Positions 44,221 through 57,151 of a stretch of DNA of 64,000 bases are shown one piece after another (positions within the stretch are counted from its first letter, which is position 1; each line of letters begins with the position of its first letter). Source of the stretch: Aquarana catesbeiana (taxonomy: Eukaryota; Chordata; Amphibia; Anura; Ranidae). Under the pieces are notes generated by a model. The model was not told the DNA's origin. It saw nothing but the letters and a program-made list of their open reading frames with translations, and made no database searches. Position numbers and translations under genes: made by a program. The stretch is taken from NCBI RefSeq assembly GCF_042186555.1, contig NC_133328.1, forward strand, positions 355,722,250 through 355,786,249, read 5' to 3'.

Positions 44221-45929
44221 ATCTTCTGGAATTCAAGTTTTTTTAAAAAAAAAGTAAATTTAAATAAATGGGGTAGACTCGATGTACCGCTTGGTCTTTT
44301 TTCTGACACCATTTTCCTGTTTCACTATTTTTTGGCAAGATCTAGAAGCCTTGTTTGCTAAAATAACATTTTAGCATTGACCTCTAAATCATTCTGTGGA
44401 AAATGTCAGCACCTGCAGGAGCCTTCTTTAGTTCCGCTCTGTTGTTTTATCTCACTTTAATGCAGATAACGTATATCTTGATTTTAAGAAGGAACATATT
44501 CACTCATGTCCTGAATTCACATCCAATATGCTACCGATGAAGGTCAACACCACTTGATCTACATAGAAGCAAGTTGACCTTCCAGGTTGTCAAAAGAAAA
44601 AAAAAATACAAATCTGCAGATTGTAACATTGTGACCGTCCCTGTACGGAAGATAGATTTGAGCTGCTTGGAAGTTGGGGAAGTCTTCTGTTTGCACCAAG
44701 ACCTTTCTTCTTGCAGTGTTCAGTTTCCTGGCAGCACAAATTAATATTTTTACTTATAGGCTAAAAAAAAAAAAAAAAAAAACATATTGCTTTGTAATCA
44801 CAGATTTTTCTTTCTTAGGACGGCTCTTCCTTCATCGAATGCACCGGAAATGCCATATTTGTTATTTTTGCATATAGTGCTTGGGTCGTACATAAACAAG
44901 TAAACTACTAGGGGAATTCTGATTTAATTTGGTGATAGGAACATCTCGGCGGATAGCATCTAAAAATACAAGATGTAATAAAACACTTTGTGCACTTTCC
45001 TTTCGCTGTCTAAACAATTTAACATATCTGATACCGTGTTTTTCGGCTGGTGTGTTTATAGCTCGTCACGACAAGTTTATATTTAGTCAGCTGGAAAAAA
45101 CCCATTGTACTTAAGCTAGAAGGACATTAAACATATGGGGTGGATCTTTTTTTTTTTTTGCAAGAGTAACCTAGCATTAAAACAGATGTAAAGCCTCAGC
45201 CCAAATATTAGAAAATGTCTTGTTTGCAAGTGCCTAAAGCTTTTCTCTTTGAAGATGATTACATAAAAAAAAGAAAAATCTTCAAGATACCTTTTTTTTC
45301 CAGCAGTCACGTGACCTGTAACTTCTTTCATCAAGTGAGAGCTGCAGGGGCTGTAGATGGGCATTATCAGCAGTGCCCTGCAACTAAGGTCTCATGCACA
45401 CTGGGCATTTTAGGAACCCATCTAGTCTCCTTTCCTCCTGGCAACAGAGTTTTGGCAGAAAAAACGATTGATGCATGTACATGTTTCGGCACACTTAGGC
45501 ATGTCAAGTGCTTGGGCGTTAATTGATTTCATTGGCCAGAATAATAGTTTATTTTGGCCACTGAAGTGAATTAACGCTGAAATGCTATACGCACCTAATG
45601 CTTAGTGTTTTTTAGTGTTTTTTTTTTATTTTTGGGGCAAAACTCTGCTGCTCCTGCATGCATTGGATGTGTTTTTTTTTCCTGCATCTAACTCCTCAAA
45701 AAACCTATGTGTGCATAGACACATAGGCTAACATGCATGTGCCTTTAGAGGCAGGAAAAAGTGCAATATGTGTACTCATGCACAGACTTCCAACTGGCCA
45801 AGCAGATGTGCACAGACGTGCACATATGCGCACATGCACTTCTCACCAATACTGGCACCAAACTGACTATTTATACAGGGCTGTAGAACTGGCTCATTGC
45901 TGTTTGGTCTACAGCATTCCCTGTGCTTT
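44221..45929. other. Unique AT-rich sequence
   Basis: A-runs at 44763-44780 and T-runs at 45149-45160; no gene or element recognised. Confidence 0.45.
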
Positions 45930-46465
45930 ATTGCTTGATTCCTGTCCCTGACCTCTGATCCTGACCTGGCTTGATCCTGACAAATCTTGCCTGGTACCTG
46001 CCCTGACCTCGGCTTGTCCCCGACTTCTGCTTCTGCCTCCTGCTCTTGCCTGATTTGCTTCTCTGCTGCTGACCCTGGCTTGTGATCTGATTACTTTTCT
46101 GCCTGCCGCTCAAGCTTGATCTGATTGTTACCGGCCAGGCTTGTCTGAACCTGCATTTGGCTCATCCTGCCTGCTATGGCTCCTTCAGTCCAGTACGCTC
46201 TCACCTGGCTCCTGCTTCCTGCCCGGCATCTGCAACTTGTTTTAAGCCAGCTGTTTGCCTGCCAAGCTGCTGCATCTGTCTGTTGTCAGCTGCTTTTGTT
46301 TTCTGGCGTCATACCAGTGAAGTGCCAGCTATTATCAATGGAGACCACTGGGCTCATTACTGCACTCATACCTGGCTCTTGCTGCCACTGTTCCACTACC
46401 CCTGAGCCGGAGCTGTAAAAGAGGCCTTCTTCTTCACATCAGGCTCAATAACCAGGTACGTGACA
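45930..46465. repeat. LTR-related fragment
   Basis: It ends CCAGGTACGTGACA, the reverse of the start of the solo LTR at 9904, and is full of 'cttgatcctgacctggc'-type words like that LTR. The left limit is unclear and no TSD was found. Confidence 0.55.
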
Positions 46466-47520
46466 GAGCAGCATAGAAAACGTCCATTGTGCATGAGGCC
46501 AAACTCTTATATAACATCACCAGAACTACAGGAGCCCCTGTCAATCAAGTTACTCTGGTCAGACTAGTAGGCTCCAAACAAGAGAGGGTGGCTATGTTCC
46601 AACATACAGTTTAACTATGAAGAACAAATGTGGCCGCACAGCAACAGGATGTCAGATTACAGCAGTAAAAAGGGGTCTTGGAGATTTGGAGGAGGCTGTG
46701 GGCAATAGAAGGGACTTTTTGAGTTAAGAATACATACTTGAATGTAGAGTTTAGTGTCACTTTAAACACAGCATGAATACATTGAGCTGGTAAAAAGGGA
46801 GACAGTGGGCAGTTTTAAATGTTTGAGTTTGAAGGCAGTTTAAAGCAAGTACAAATACCTTATTCTATTCTCCCCTGGCAACTGGCACTCTTTACCACTC
46901 TCCAGCACTCCTGGTATGTTGGTGGGCCCTCAGTGTCCTCACCGCTGGTCCCACATTGTATTTTATAATGTCGGAGGGTTGTCACTGGTTGGTCAGCAAA
47001 GAGAAGAAGAGGAGGAAGACTGAAAGAAAGAGGAATATGGTTAATAAGTCAACATATTTCTATGCATATAGAATAAACAAGCGTCTTTGCCCCCCACTTC
47101 TCCCTCGCCCTTCAAGGGTCTATATTGCACAGTGTAAGAAAGGGTGGACACTATGAAATATTTGGGAGTGCATTTTATAAGGGAGTTGTCATGGTCTGAA
47201 AATACTTGTTTTCTAGTGAAAAAAGTATAGCAGAGACTGTTTTTCCTTTGGAGATTGAGGCAGGCTGGATTGCCCTTAAGGATTTTGGTCAATTTTTATC
47301 ATTGAGCCATTGAGAGTATTCTTCTCCACTGCGCTGTAGTGTGATATTCCAGCTCTAGGGCAGAGGATAAGAAGTGTCTGTCTCGAGTGGTGAAAACAAC
47401 ACAGCGGATCATATGGACGGATCATTTGGTACGGAGCTACCAAATTTAGACACAGCATATGCCAGCCAATTAAAGAAGTGGGCACAAGCTGTTAGTAGTG
47501 ATGCAACCCATCCAGGTTAC
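46466..47520. other. Unrecognised sequence
   Basis: No gene, hairpin or repeat family seen. Confidence 0.4.
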
Positions 47521-47697
47521 AGTGGGGTTGATTTTCCAAACCTGGTGCACTCAGAATCTGTGCATGGTAGCCAATCTGCTTCTAACTTTAGCTTGTTCAA
47601 TTAAGCTTTGACAATAAAACCTGAAAGCTGATTGGTATCTATGCAGAGTTGCTCCAGATTTTGCACTCTCTAGTATTAGTAAATCTCCCTCCAGTGT
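47521..47697. mobile_element. Short MITE (about 177 bp)
   Basis: It contains 'gcttgttcaattaagctttg', 'aataaaacctgaaagctgat' and 'gattttgcactctctag'. It is the undisturbed counterpart, in reverse, of the outer element at 62753-63321. Confidence 0.75.
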
Positions 47698-48019
47698 GTT
47701 TGTCCCTTTGCCATCAGGGAAAGATATAGGACACTCAAAATGCACACTTAATCGTTTAAATTATAGTTTTTTCCCTAGGACTGTATTGTCCATAACCTCA
47801 CCAGGTATAGAGATTTAGGAATTTTATGTAAAATTTTACTTTTTTAAAAACATTTTATATTTTGTTATATTTAGGAACAGATATGGAGGCATGTGCTAGG
47901 AAGTATGCACAGGGATCGGCAAGGTGTCCGTACACAGACACTGGTGTCCATGAGCATACCTTGCAGGGTCCGCTGCCACGGGGGTTAGCTTGACATGGCA
48001 CTACTCCCGGTTTTTAACA

Positions 48020-48292
48020 TTGGTGTCTATGGAAAATCTTGGTCAGCTTGACATGGCACTGCTCCCAAACCATAAGTGACAGGGACATCAAGCTTGGGGA
48101 GCACCGGGAGGGGACCCAGGACTACAACATATCCAATTTTGGGGTCGGCCAGCTTGCCTAGGTAATCTACCGTGTCGTAGTCCTGGGTACCCTTAACATG
48201 CTCCCCAAGTTTGGTGTCCCTGTCACTTATGGTTTGGGAGCAGTGCCATGTCAATTTGACCAAGATTTCCCATTGACGCCAATAGTAAATGT
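48020..48292. repeat. Large imperfect palindrome
   Basis: The arms (about 48020-48128 and 48175-48292) share 'cttggtcagcttgacatggc' / inverse, 'ccataagtgacagggacatc' / inverse and 'cccaggactac' / inverse, with a loop of about 47 bp. Extra partial copies lie at 47985 and 48305. Confidence 0.88.
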
Positions 48293-48544
48293 TAATAACT
48301 AGGACCAGTGTCATGTCAAGCAGACCAAGATTTCCTATAGAGCTAGTGTATTCATGTGCATTGAGAAGTGAAAAAGGGTATTGCTTCATTTTAAGTACAT
48401 ATTTGTTTTTACATACATGCTCTGGTCCCATTGTAAACTTAAAAGTGGGGTATGCCTGTATATATTCTTTGCCTGGGAGAGCCTGGAGTGTCGTGCAGGA
48501 AAACCTGGGGAATATACAGATGAAAAGGTAGGAGTAAGAAGACT

Positions 48545-48835
48545 AAAGGGGATCTATTCTATGGGGGACCTGCTTCCCTGGCCTGTTTCAAAAGGGGGAT
48601 CTATGGGGACCCTGCTCTAAAGGAGATCTATGGGGGACCCTGGCCTGTTCAAAGGGGGCTCTTTGGAAATCCTACTCTAAATGGGGATATATGGGGACCC
48701 TGCTCTAAAGGGGATCTATGGGGGACCCTTGCCTGCTCTAAAGGGGGATCCATTGGGGACCCTGCTCTAAAGGGTATCTATGGGGACCCTGGCATGCTCT
48801 AAAGTGGGATCTATGGGTACCCTGCTAGACCATGC
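48545..48835 (+). repeat. Degenerate minisatellite
   Basis: Repeats of about 30-45 bp built on 'gggatctatggggaccctgc' and 'tctaaagg'. Confidence 0.85.
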
Positions 48836-48981
48836 TAGTAGACAGAGTGTTTTTTGATGGTTTTAATTTGAAATGTACCTTGGTATCCTTCACTAAGGTC
48901 TGTACTTTGGAAAATATCTACCACAGCCTTGGTCCGTGCCTATCCCTGAGTATTCATGATTGGTTGCATTGAGAAATGTTT

Positions 48982-50157
48982 TTAACCACTTAAGGACCAG
49001 CCTCGTTTTGGATTTTAGGTGTTTACATGTTTAAAACAGTTTTTTTTGCTAGAAAATTACTTAGAACCCCCAAACATTATATATTGTTTTTTTTCTAACA
49101 CCCTAGAGAATAAAATGGCGGTCATTGAAAGACTTTTTTTTGCACCGTATTTGCGCAGCAGTCTTATAAGCGCACTTTTTTTGGAAAAAAATCACTTTTT
49201 TGAATAAAAAAATAAGACAACAGTAAAGTTAGACCAATTTTTTTTTATATTGTGAAATATAATGTTACGCCAAGAAAATTCATACCCAACATGTCACGCT
49301 TCAAAATTGCGCCCGCTCGTGGAATGGCGTCAAACTTTTACCCTTAAAAATCTCCATAGGCGACATTTAAAAAATTCTACAGGTTGCATGTTTTGCACTA
49401 CAGAGGAGGTCTAGGACTAGAATTATTGCTCTCACTCTACCGGTCGCGGCAATACCTCACATGTGTGGTTTGACCACCGTTTTCATATGCGGGCGCTACT
49501 CACGTATGCGTTCGCTTCTGCGCGCGAGCTCGTCGAGACAGGGCGCTTTAAAAAAAAAATGTATTTTCTTATTCATTTTAATTTATTATATTTATTTTTA
49601 CACTTTAAAAAAAAAAAAAAAAATGGATCACTTTTATTCCTATTAAAAGGAATGTAAACATCCCTTGTAATACAAAAAAGCATGACAGGTCCTCTTAAAT
49701 ATGAGATCTGGGGTCAAAAAGTCCTCAGATCTCATATTTGGACTAAAATGCAAAAAAAAAAAAAAGAAAAAAAAAATGCCTTTAAGACATATGGGCAGAG
49801 CTGACGTCATGACGTTGCTTCCGCCCTCCTATGGTATGGAGACGGGTGGGGGCCATCTTAGCCTCACTCGTCTCCTTACCTCAGCAGTGACAGGTCCCGA
49901 TCTCCTCCGCCGCTACTGACGGCTCCGGTAAGCAGCAGAGGGCGCGGGAGAGCGGCGGGAGGGGGGGTGGCACCTCTCCCGCCGCCGATAACGGTGATCT
50001 CGCAGCGAACCCGCCGCAGAGATCACCATTATCGTACACAGAACCGGCTCCTGTAAGGATGGATACCTCGGTTGTGGCAGCAGCTGCTGCCGTTACCGAG
50101 ATATCCATCTTCAAAGTGCCGACGTATATGTACAGGAGCCGGTCGGTAAGTGGTTAA
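48982..50157. mobile_element. piggyBac-like non-autonomous element (about 1.17 kb)
   Basis: TTAA at 48982-48985 and 50154-50157; inner termini CCACTTAAGGACC and, reversed, CCACTTACCGACC. No transposase. The interior has A-runs and a GC-rich part near 49890-50110. The right half recurs at 35590-35994. Confidence 0.85.
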
Positions 50158-50199
50158 AATTGCTGTTGTAAAGAGTACCTTGATGAACTTTGCTGTATG

Positions 50200-50640
50200 T
50201 ATACAATGACAATAAAGTAGATACGCTGTCCAGATATGACTATGGTCCTTACTTTTATATCTATGTATTGTATGTGTATAAAAAACTGATGTATGTTTTC
50301 TATTCTAGATAGTGAGACCTGTTTTCTTTCAGATGCCCCCTGATTGTGTCCTGACGAAGCAAATAGCAAAACACGTTGACACACGGGGGCTCACTACGGC
50401 TACATGGTGCATTCCTTCAATTTGAATCGTGCAGCTTTCAATTTTTAACTCACTGTGTACAAATGTATTTGTATTGTGTTTTGGTTCTTTTGCTTTATTA
50501 TATTATTTATAAATCAATTTTTTTTTTCAACGCATTATCATCCAGTATTGCCTCCAAAGTCCGGCCCAGGGTCTTGTGCCCATTTTTTCTTTATATTCAT
50601 TATTTACGGATGTGGCCATAGGAGTGTTTCTGCTCTAATT
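50200..50640 (+). mobile_element. Retroposon fragment with a GAAGC...ACACGTTGAC core
   Basis: 'ctgacgaagc' followed by 'aaacacgttgacacacgg' resembles the core of 8724-9411, and the downstream AT-rich tail is similar. Ends undefined. Confidence 0.5.
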
Positions 50641-50653
50641 AATGACGTTAAAG

Positions 50654-51462
50654 TAGGGTTGCACCGACTGTTTTTTTTACAGGTGAGTACGGTACCGATA
50701 CTTTTGGTCAAGTACTTGCTGATACCCTGTACTGATACTTTGCGGTGTGATTTGAGCCTGTAAAAAATGAATTGGCTCAAATTGCACTGCAAAGAATCTC
50801 ATACGATTTGAACAGGAATATGGCGCAATTCCTGTCCGTATTGCATTCAATTTCCCACACCTCCATCTGAAAAAAATGGAAAGAGAATAGAAAGGCCCAA
50901 TATAATGTAGTAAGTTGGTTTATTAATTCAAATACTAAAAATATATAGTATTGCACTCACATGGATGAAGCAAAAAAAGGCATGATCAGATGAGTCTATA
51001 AGCAAGGGCAGGTGTATGGTTCGCACAGCTGGGGCTGGGTAAGGACAGGCGCCTCTGGGATCAGGGAACAAAGCCGTAGGAGGGGCAGGAGGAGCTCAAG
51101 CCGCAGCCGCTGATGTCCGCAGTAGGATCAGGAGCCGAAACTTCACTGGTGAAAACTGTCATGCAGGAAGGTTTCCCGCACCGCTCCTGTGTCAACCCAG
51201 AGTGAAGTCACACTGACAAGCCTGAGCTCACACAGGAGCGGAGCGGTAAGCTACATGCGATTTGGGCAAGAATCACACCACATTCCTGTTCAAATTGCAT
51301 GCAATTCTTTGCAGTGAGATTTGAGCCTATTCATTTTATATGGTTTCAAATTGCACCGCAAAGGTATTGGTTTCAGGTATTGGAACATTTGCATGAGTAT
51401 GAGTACTCATGCGAATACTTGGTATCAGCACTGATACTGGTATTGGTATCGGTGCAACACTA
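50654..51462. mobile_element. hAT MITE with long inverted repeats
   Basis: Termini TAGGGTTGCACCGA and, reversed, TAGTGTTGCACCGA; inside, 'ggtaccgatacttttgg' mirrors 'actggtattggtatcgg'. Flanking 8-mers CGTTAAAG and CAATAAAG match at 6 of 8 positions, a decayed hAT TSD. Non-coding. Confidence 0.82.
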
Positions 51463-51624
51463 CAATAAAGTATTATCTTATCTTATGATGTGGCTGTGTA
51501 AAGAGGATGACCTGGACATGTACCCAAGTCCATCCACTGGCAATGTATACATTCAGTATGTACCTCACCTAATTCCCCAATCCCATTCCCAATAACGCCC
51601 ATACATTACTATTCCTATTGCATG

Positions 51625-51840
51625 GTGGGAATTATTAATATTTAAGTTACTTATATAGTGCCGTCAATTTGCTTTACACATACATTGTACATTCACATCA
51701 GTCCCTACCCTCAAGGAGATTACAATCTAAGGTCCCTAACTCACATTCATATACTAGGGCCAATTTAGACAGAAGCCTATTAACCTACCAGCATGTCTTT
51801 GGAATTGTAGTATCTCATAGCAATACTGCACAGAGAACAA
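51625..51840. repeat. LINE-tail-like interspersed repeat
   Basis: 'cttatatagtgccgtcaatt' then 'ccctcaaggagattacaatc' resembles the LINE tail at 53093-53528. Confidence 0.55.
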
Positions 51841-52785
51841 ATGTGACATGTTAGACTCCATTAAATTTGCTCTGGACACCTGGCCGAATTAGATACTTTT
51901 TTTTGATTGGAGAAGCAACATCACTCATTGTTCAGCACAGTTATCTACTAAACATTAAAGTGTTACTAAACCCACAATGGTAAAATCAGTCTGTATATGC
52001 AGTAAAGCATGCTTGTTATACTCACTGCGGAACCTAAGGGGTTAATGCTTTGCATTGTGTAAGAAGGCTGTTTGATCCCTTCCTCTCTGGTCCTTCCCTT
52101 CTTTTACTATCCCCAATCCATCTGCTGATAGTACAGTGTTGAAGGCACTCTGCACATGCTCAGTTTGGTGTTTATTGCTAGAGAGTTTTTTTTACTTCTT
52201 GGGAGAGTGCATGTGATCAGCACAGGGCCAATCAGCACTGTTCAGACAGAGGGTCAGGGGTCCTGCAGTCTCATAGGACAGCCAGAGTAGCATCCTCCTA
52301 CAAGCTTTAACCAGACACTGATAGAAGTCACAAGACTGCTCAAACTGCTAATGAGAAATGGTATTTAGCATTTTATATTTACTAAAATACAGTGGGGACG
52401 GAAAGTATTCGGACCCCCTTACATTTTTCACTCTGTTATTTTGCAGCCATTTGCTAAAATCATTTAAGTTCATTTTTTCCTCATTAATGTACACACAGCA
52501 CCCCATATTGACAGAAAAACACAGAATTGTTGACTTTTTTGCAGATTTATTAAAAAAGAAAAACTGAAATATCACATGGTCCTAAGTATTCAGACCCTTT
52601 GCTGTGACAATTGTATATTTAACTCAGGTGCTGTCCATTTCTTCTGATCATCCTTGAGATGGATCTACACCTTCATTTGAGTCCAGCTGTGTTTGATTAT
52701 ACTGATTGGACTTGATTAGGAAAGCCACAAACCTGTCTATATAAGACCTTACAGCTCACAGTGCATGTCAGAGCAAATGAGAATC

Positions 52786-54254
52786 ATGAGGTCAAAGGAA
52801 CTGCCTGAAGAGCTCAGAGACAGAATTGTGGCAAGGCACAGATCTGGCCAAGGTTACAAAAAAAAAAATATGCTGCACTTAAGGTTCCTAAGAGCACAAT
52901 GGCCTCCATAATCCTTAAATGGAAGACGTTTGGGACAACCGGAACCCTTCCTAGAGCTGGCCGTCCGTCCAAACTGAGCTATCGGGGGAGACGAGCCTTG
53001 GTGAGAGAGGTAAAGAAGAACCCAAAGATCACTGTGGCTGAGCTCCAGAGATGCATTCGGGAGATGGGAGAAAGTTGTAGAAAGTCAGCCATTATTATTA
53101 TTATTATTATTATACAGGATTTATATAGCGCCAACAGTTTACGTAGCGCTTTACAACTTGAGGGTAGACAGTACAAATACAATACACTTTGGTACAGTAG
53201 GAATCAGAGGGCCCTGCTCCTTAGAGCTTACAATCTAAGAGGGAAGGTCAAGAGATACAAGAGGTAATAACTGTGGGTGATGTGCTGATTGAGAAGATAA
53301 ATGTACAGTTGTTAGGTGGGGGCCAGATAGGCTTCTCTGAAGAGATGAGTTTTCAGGGATCGTCTGAAAGTGGATAAAGTAGGAGAAAAACGGACGGATT
53401 GGGGTAGAGCATTCCAGAGGATGGGGGAGGCTCTGGAGAAGTCCTGAAGGCGAGCATGGGATGAGGTGACAAGGGAGTTTTAGAGCAGGAGGTCTTGGGA
53501 GGAGCGAAGAGAACGATTAGGTTGGTATTTTGTGACCATCACTGCAGCCCTCCACCAGTCAGGGCTTTATGGCAGAGTGGCCCAACGGAAACCTCTCCTC
53601 AGTGCAAGACACATGAAAGCCTGCATGGAGTTTGCTAAAAAACACCTGAAGGACTCCAAGATGGTGAGAAATAAGATTCTCTGGTCTGATGAGACCAGGA
53701 TAGAACTTTTTGGCCTTAATTCCAAAAGGTATGTGTGTAGAAAACCAGGCACTGCTCATCACCTGACAAATACAGTCCCAACAGTGAAGCATGGTGGTGG
53801 CAGCATCATGCTGTGGGGGTGATTTTCAGCTGTAGGGACAGGACGACTGGTTGCAATCGAGGGAAAGATGAATGCAGCCAAGTACAGGGATATCCTGGAC
53901 GAAAACCTTCTCCAGAGTGCTCCGGACCTCAGACTGGGCCGAAGGTTTACCTTCCAACAAGACAATGACCCTAAGCACACAGCTAAAATAACGAAGGAGT
54001 GGCTTCACAACAACTCTGTGACTGTTCTTGAATGGCCCAGCCAGAGCCCTGACTTAAACCCAAATGAGCATCTCTGGAGAGACCTAAAAATGGCTGTCCA
54101 CCAACGTTTACCATCCAACCTGACAGAACTGGAGAGGATCTGCAAGGAGGAATGGCAGAGGATCCCCACATCCAGGTGTGAAAAACTTGTTGCATCTTTC
54201 CCAAAAAGACTCATGGCTGTATTAGATCAAAAGGGTGCTTCTACTAAATACTGA
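52786..54254 (+). pseudogene. Tc1-like transposase (DD34E), broken
   Basis: ATG at 52786 (MRSKELPEELRDRIVARHRS) leads to a frameshift in the A-run near 52860. From 52899 come the second half of the paired helix-turn-helix and GRPSKLSY. The LINE tail interrupts at 53093; after 53530 the frame resumes with LWSDETRIELFG (first Asp). TGA at 53820 replaces a Cys/Trp-region codon. Then FQQDNDPKHTA (second Asp) and SPDLNPNEHLW (Glu), with exactly 34 residues between Asp and Glu, to the stop at 54252. It cannot work with these breaks. Confidence 0.95.
53093..53528 (-). mobile_element. LINE 3' end (L2/CR1-like), 5' truncated, in Tc1
   Basis: The minus strand encodes SPILWNALPQSVRFSPTLST and KTHLFREAY, like the C-terminus of L2/CR1-type LINEs. 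It ends 'gcgctatataaatcctgta' and an (AAT)n tail. It splits the Tc1 coding frame between Ser and Ala/Ile codons. The TSD is unclear. Confidence 0.7.
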
Positions 54255-54380
54255 GCAAAGGGTCTGAATACTTAGGACCATGTGATATTTCAGTTTTTCT
54301 TTTTTAATAAATCTGCAAAAATGTCAACAATTCTGTCAATATGGGGTGCTGTGTGTACATTAATGAGGAAAAAAATGAAC

Positions 54381-54843
54381 TTAAAGAGGGAGTCCACCAA
54401 CAAAAAAAATTAATAAAAGCCAGCAGCTACAAATACTGCAGCTGCTGACTTTTAATAAATGGACACTTACCTGTCCTGGAGTCCAGCGATGTCGGAAGCT
54501 GATCAATCGCTCGGCTCTCGGCTGCTGCCGCTGCCATTCTCTGTGAGGGAATCAGAAAGTGATGCGTTGCGGCTTCACTTCCCGATTCCCTATTGCGCAT
54601 GCGCAAGCCGCGCTGTGCATCCTAAGCAGTCCCCGCTATCTCCTGGGACCTGTGTGTTTCCAAGGAGACAGCGGGGGGGTGCGGGAAGGGGCGTGACTTC
54701 CTATTTCAGGAAGTGGGTGCAAATACCTGTAGTAGACAGGTATCTGCACCCCCCTCCACCCTGAAAGGTGCCAATTGTGTCACCGGAGGGGGGGAGGAAT
54801 CAGATGAGCGGAAGTTCCACTTTTGGGTGGAATTCCACTTTAA
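54381..54843. mobile_element. TTAA MITE inside the Tc1 right inverted repeat
   Basis: TTAA at 54381-54384 and 54840-54843; termini AGAGGGAGTCCACC and, reversed, AGTGGAATTCCACC. Same family as 33034-33584. GC-rich interior. Confidence 0.9.
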
Positions 54844-54921
54844 ATGATTTTAGCAAATGGTTGCAATATAACAAAGAGTGAAAAATTTAAGGGGGTCTGA
54901 ATACTTTCCGTCCTCACTGTA

Positions 54922-55739
54922 ATTAAATTTCCATGTTCCGTGTACTGTGAGAAACCAGATATAGTAAATGCAGGGTCCTGAGTTTAGTAACACTTTAAAG
55001 TTATTAGCGGCTTCAGATATGCAAAGATTTTATTCATACCTATAAGTGCGACCAAGCACAGGCTCATTTCCACACGTTCCCACATGTCACGTTCAGGGCA
55101 GCCCATTCATTTCAATGGACTGCTCTACACATGAGAAACGCGGAAAAGAACTTTTCTCTTCCAAAAACACATCAGACGTAACCACATGGTGCTGCGCCAA
55201 CGTGCGGTTTAACATGTGAAAATGCACACATTTGTCAGGAGTTCTGAATTTACTTTTCTTTTAATGGCTTTACTGGCAGCATGTTTGTTTCAGCACAGAA
55301 GGTACTAAAGCCACAAAAAGCCAGGCAACTAGCATTTCCAAAGGAGGTCAGCAGTGGTCCCTCGTGTAATTTCTTGGTACAGATATCTTTTGATGAGATG
55401 AAAAGAGATGTCTGAGATGAGGATAACATATGTTGTTGACTCCTATCAGAGTGAACAGATTTATTTGATGAAGGTGCCATTTTCAGTAATCATCTCCAGT
55501 GTCCAAGCGTAGCACAGCGCAATCTAGAGATGCAAACCCCATGCAGCTTTCTACTAGGATGCTAAAAATATAAACAGAATGCATTCAAGCCCCTGTGGTT
55601 TTTGTGTGTGTGTTTGGCAGTAACAGTATGAATGCGGGTGCAAGTGATTTCTACATTTATTTGCAGTATTTTATTGTAATGTTATCCACTGCTACGTGCC
55701 ACTGAATAGCTTCAAAGAGGACCTGTCACGTCCCCATCT
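54922..55739. other. Unique sequence
   Basis: Nothing recognised on either strand. Confidence 0.45.
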
Positions 55740-56460
55740 GATGATCATGATATTTATTAATAATATTCAGGATTTATAAAGTGCTAACACTTTTCAAGGC
55801 AAATGCTACATGTGAGAGCTTATAGTCTAAAAGGGAAGGGGGAGTGTCTGTGGTGGGGCCAGTTGATGGAAAAAGTTCAATTTCAGTTCTTCTGCTGGCC
55901 ATACACAACTCAAATTTCAGATGGTTCCTGCTGAGTTGTCAAGTTGTAAGTAGAAGTTGCCCTTTCAGAAAAGCTAGGCAAAAAATTGTTAGCAAAACAG
56001 TGACTGCAACCAATCAGGTATTTGGACATTCTGTCAGCTGAGGGTGCTAGCTGTCAGAATACAAAAGGTGGCTGGGGAGGGTCTTCCTTCCATGCTGTTT
56101 AGCATGGATGGGGGAATCTATTGATTTCTTTAGCTTAGCCCCACGGCTGAAGTCCTAACCTGCATGGTTAACCTTAGGAGAAAGTGAGATGAATTTCAAA
56201 GAGGAAATGAGCTTTCAGGGGTTACCTAAAGGTGTACAGTGTTAGGAATAGCCAGCTGTCAGACAGATTGGGGTAGGGAATTCCAGAGGATGGGAGAGGC
56301 TTGGGAAGCTAGCATTAGAAGGGGTGATGAGGGAACTAGTGAGCAGGAAGACTTGGGAAAGTGGGGGTGCTGTTTTGAGACAATTTTGGTCATGCAGCTT
56401 GGGGTAGCGTTTATGGATGGCTTTGCATTTTGTTGTTAGTATTTTGAATTTTAGCTATTC
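55740..56460 (-). mobile_element. LINE 3' end, same family as 53093-53528, interrupted
   Basis: 'ggatttataaagtgctaaca' matches the tail; 'attggggtagggaattccag' matches the coding part. About 320 bp at 55850-56170 is unrelated insert. Confidence 0.62.
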
Positions 56461-56639
56461 AAAATTGACACGTTGTCAATGTGAGAAGGAACAAACAAGG
56501 ACATTACAGTATGTATCATTTTCACTTCACAGCTCCCTCATTTTCATATTATGTTATATTGTATATACTGTACATATTTCAGCAATGACCATCATTTGTG
56601 TCCTTGGCATAAGTAATACACTGGACAGATATGTCACCT

Positions 56640-56721
56640 ATTATTTATTTTATTATTATAAATATTATTATTTAGTAATATATTTGACAAACGTCAACAT
56701 ATAATAATACTAACATTATTA

Positions 56722-56761
<40 letters not shown>

Positions 56762-57106
56762 TATTATTATTATTATTATTATTTAGTATTATTCTAATCA
56801 TCTGATGTAACTTTCAAGATATGTCTTTCAAGATATCTATAACCATATAATAGTATCATTATTATTATTGTTGTTATTATTGTTTTTATTATTATTTTGT
56901 TTGTTTTTATTATTGGTATTGAGTAATACACTTGATAGATATGTCAGATGATAATAATAATAATTATAATAATAATATATACTTTTTCATTTGAGAGGAA
57001 TCAGAATATATTATTATATTTTTTTTTATATAGTGGCATATTTGTCACATGTATTACTATAATATTATTGTTATTATTTTTTCATCATTGTTAATTTATT
57101 ATTATG

Positions 57107-57151
<45 letters not shown>

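Larger units (their letters stand above)
52390..54919 (+). mobile_element. Tc1/mariner transposon with two secondary insertions
   Basis: Ends CAGTGGGGACGGAAAGTATT and, reversed, CAGTGAGGACGGAAAGTATT; TA target at 52388-52389 and 54920-54921. The inverted repeats extend about 210 bp. Without the LINE tail (53093-53528) and the MITE (54381-54843) it would be about 1.63 kb, normal for Tc1. Confidence 0.96.
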
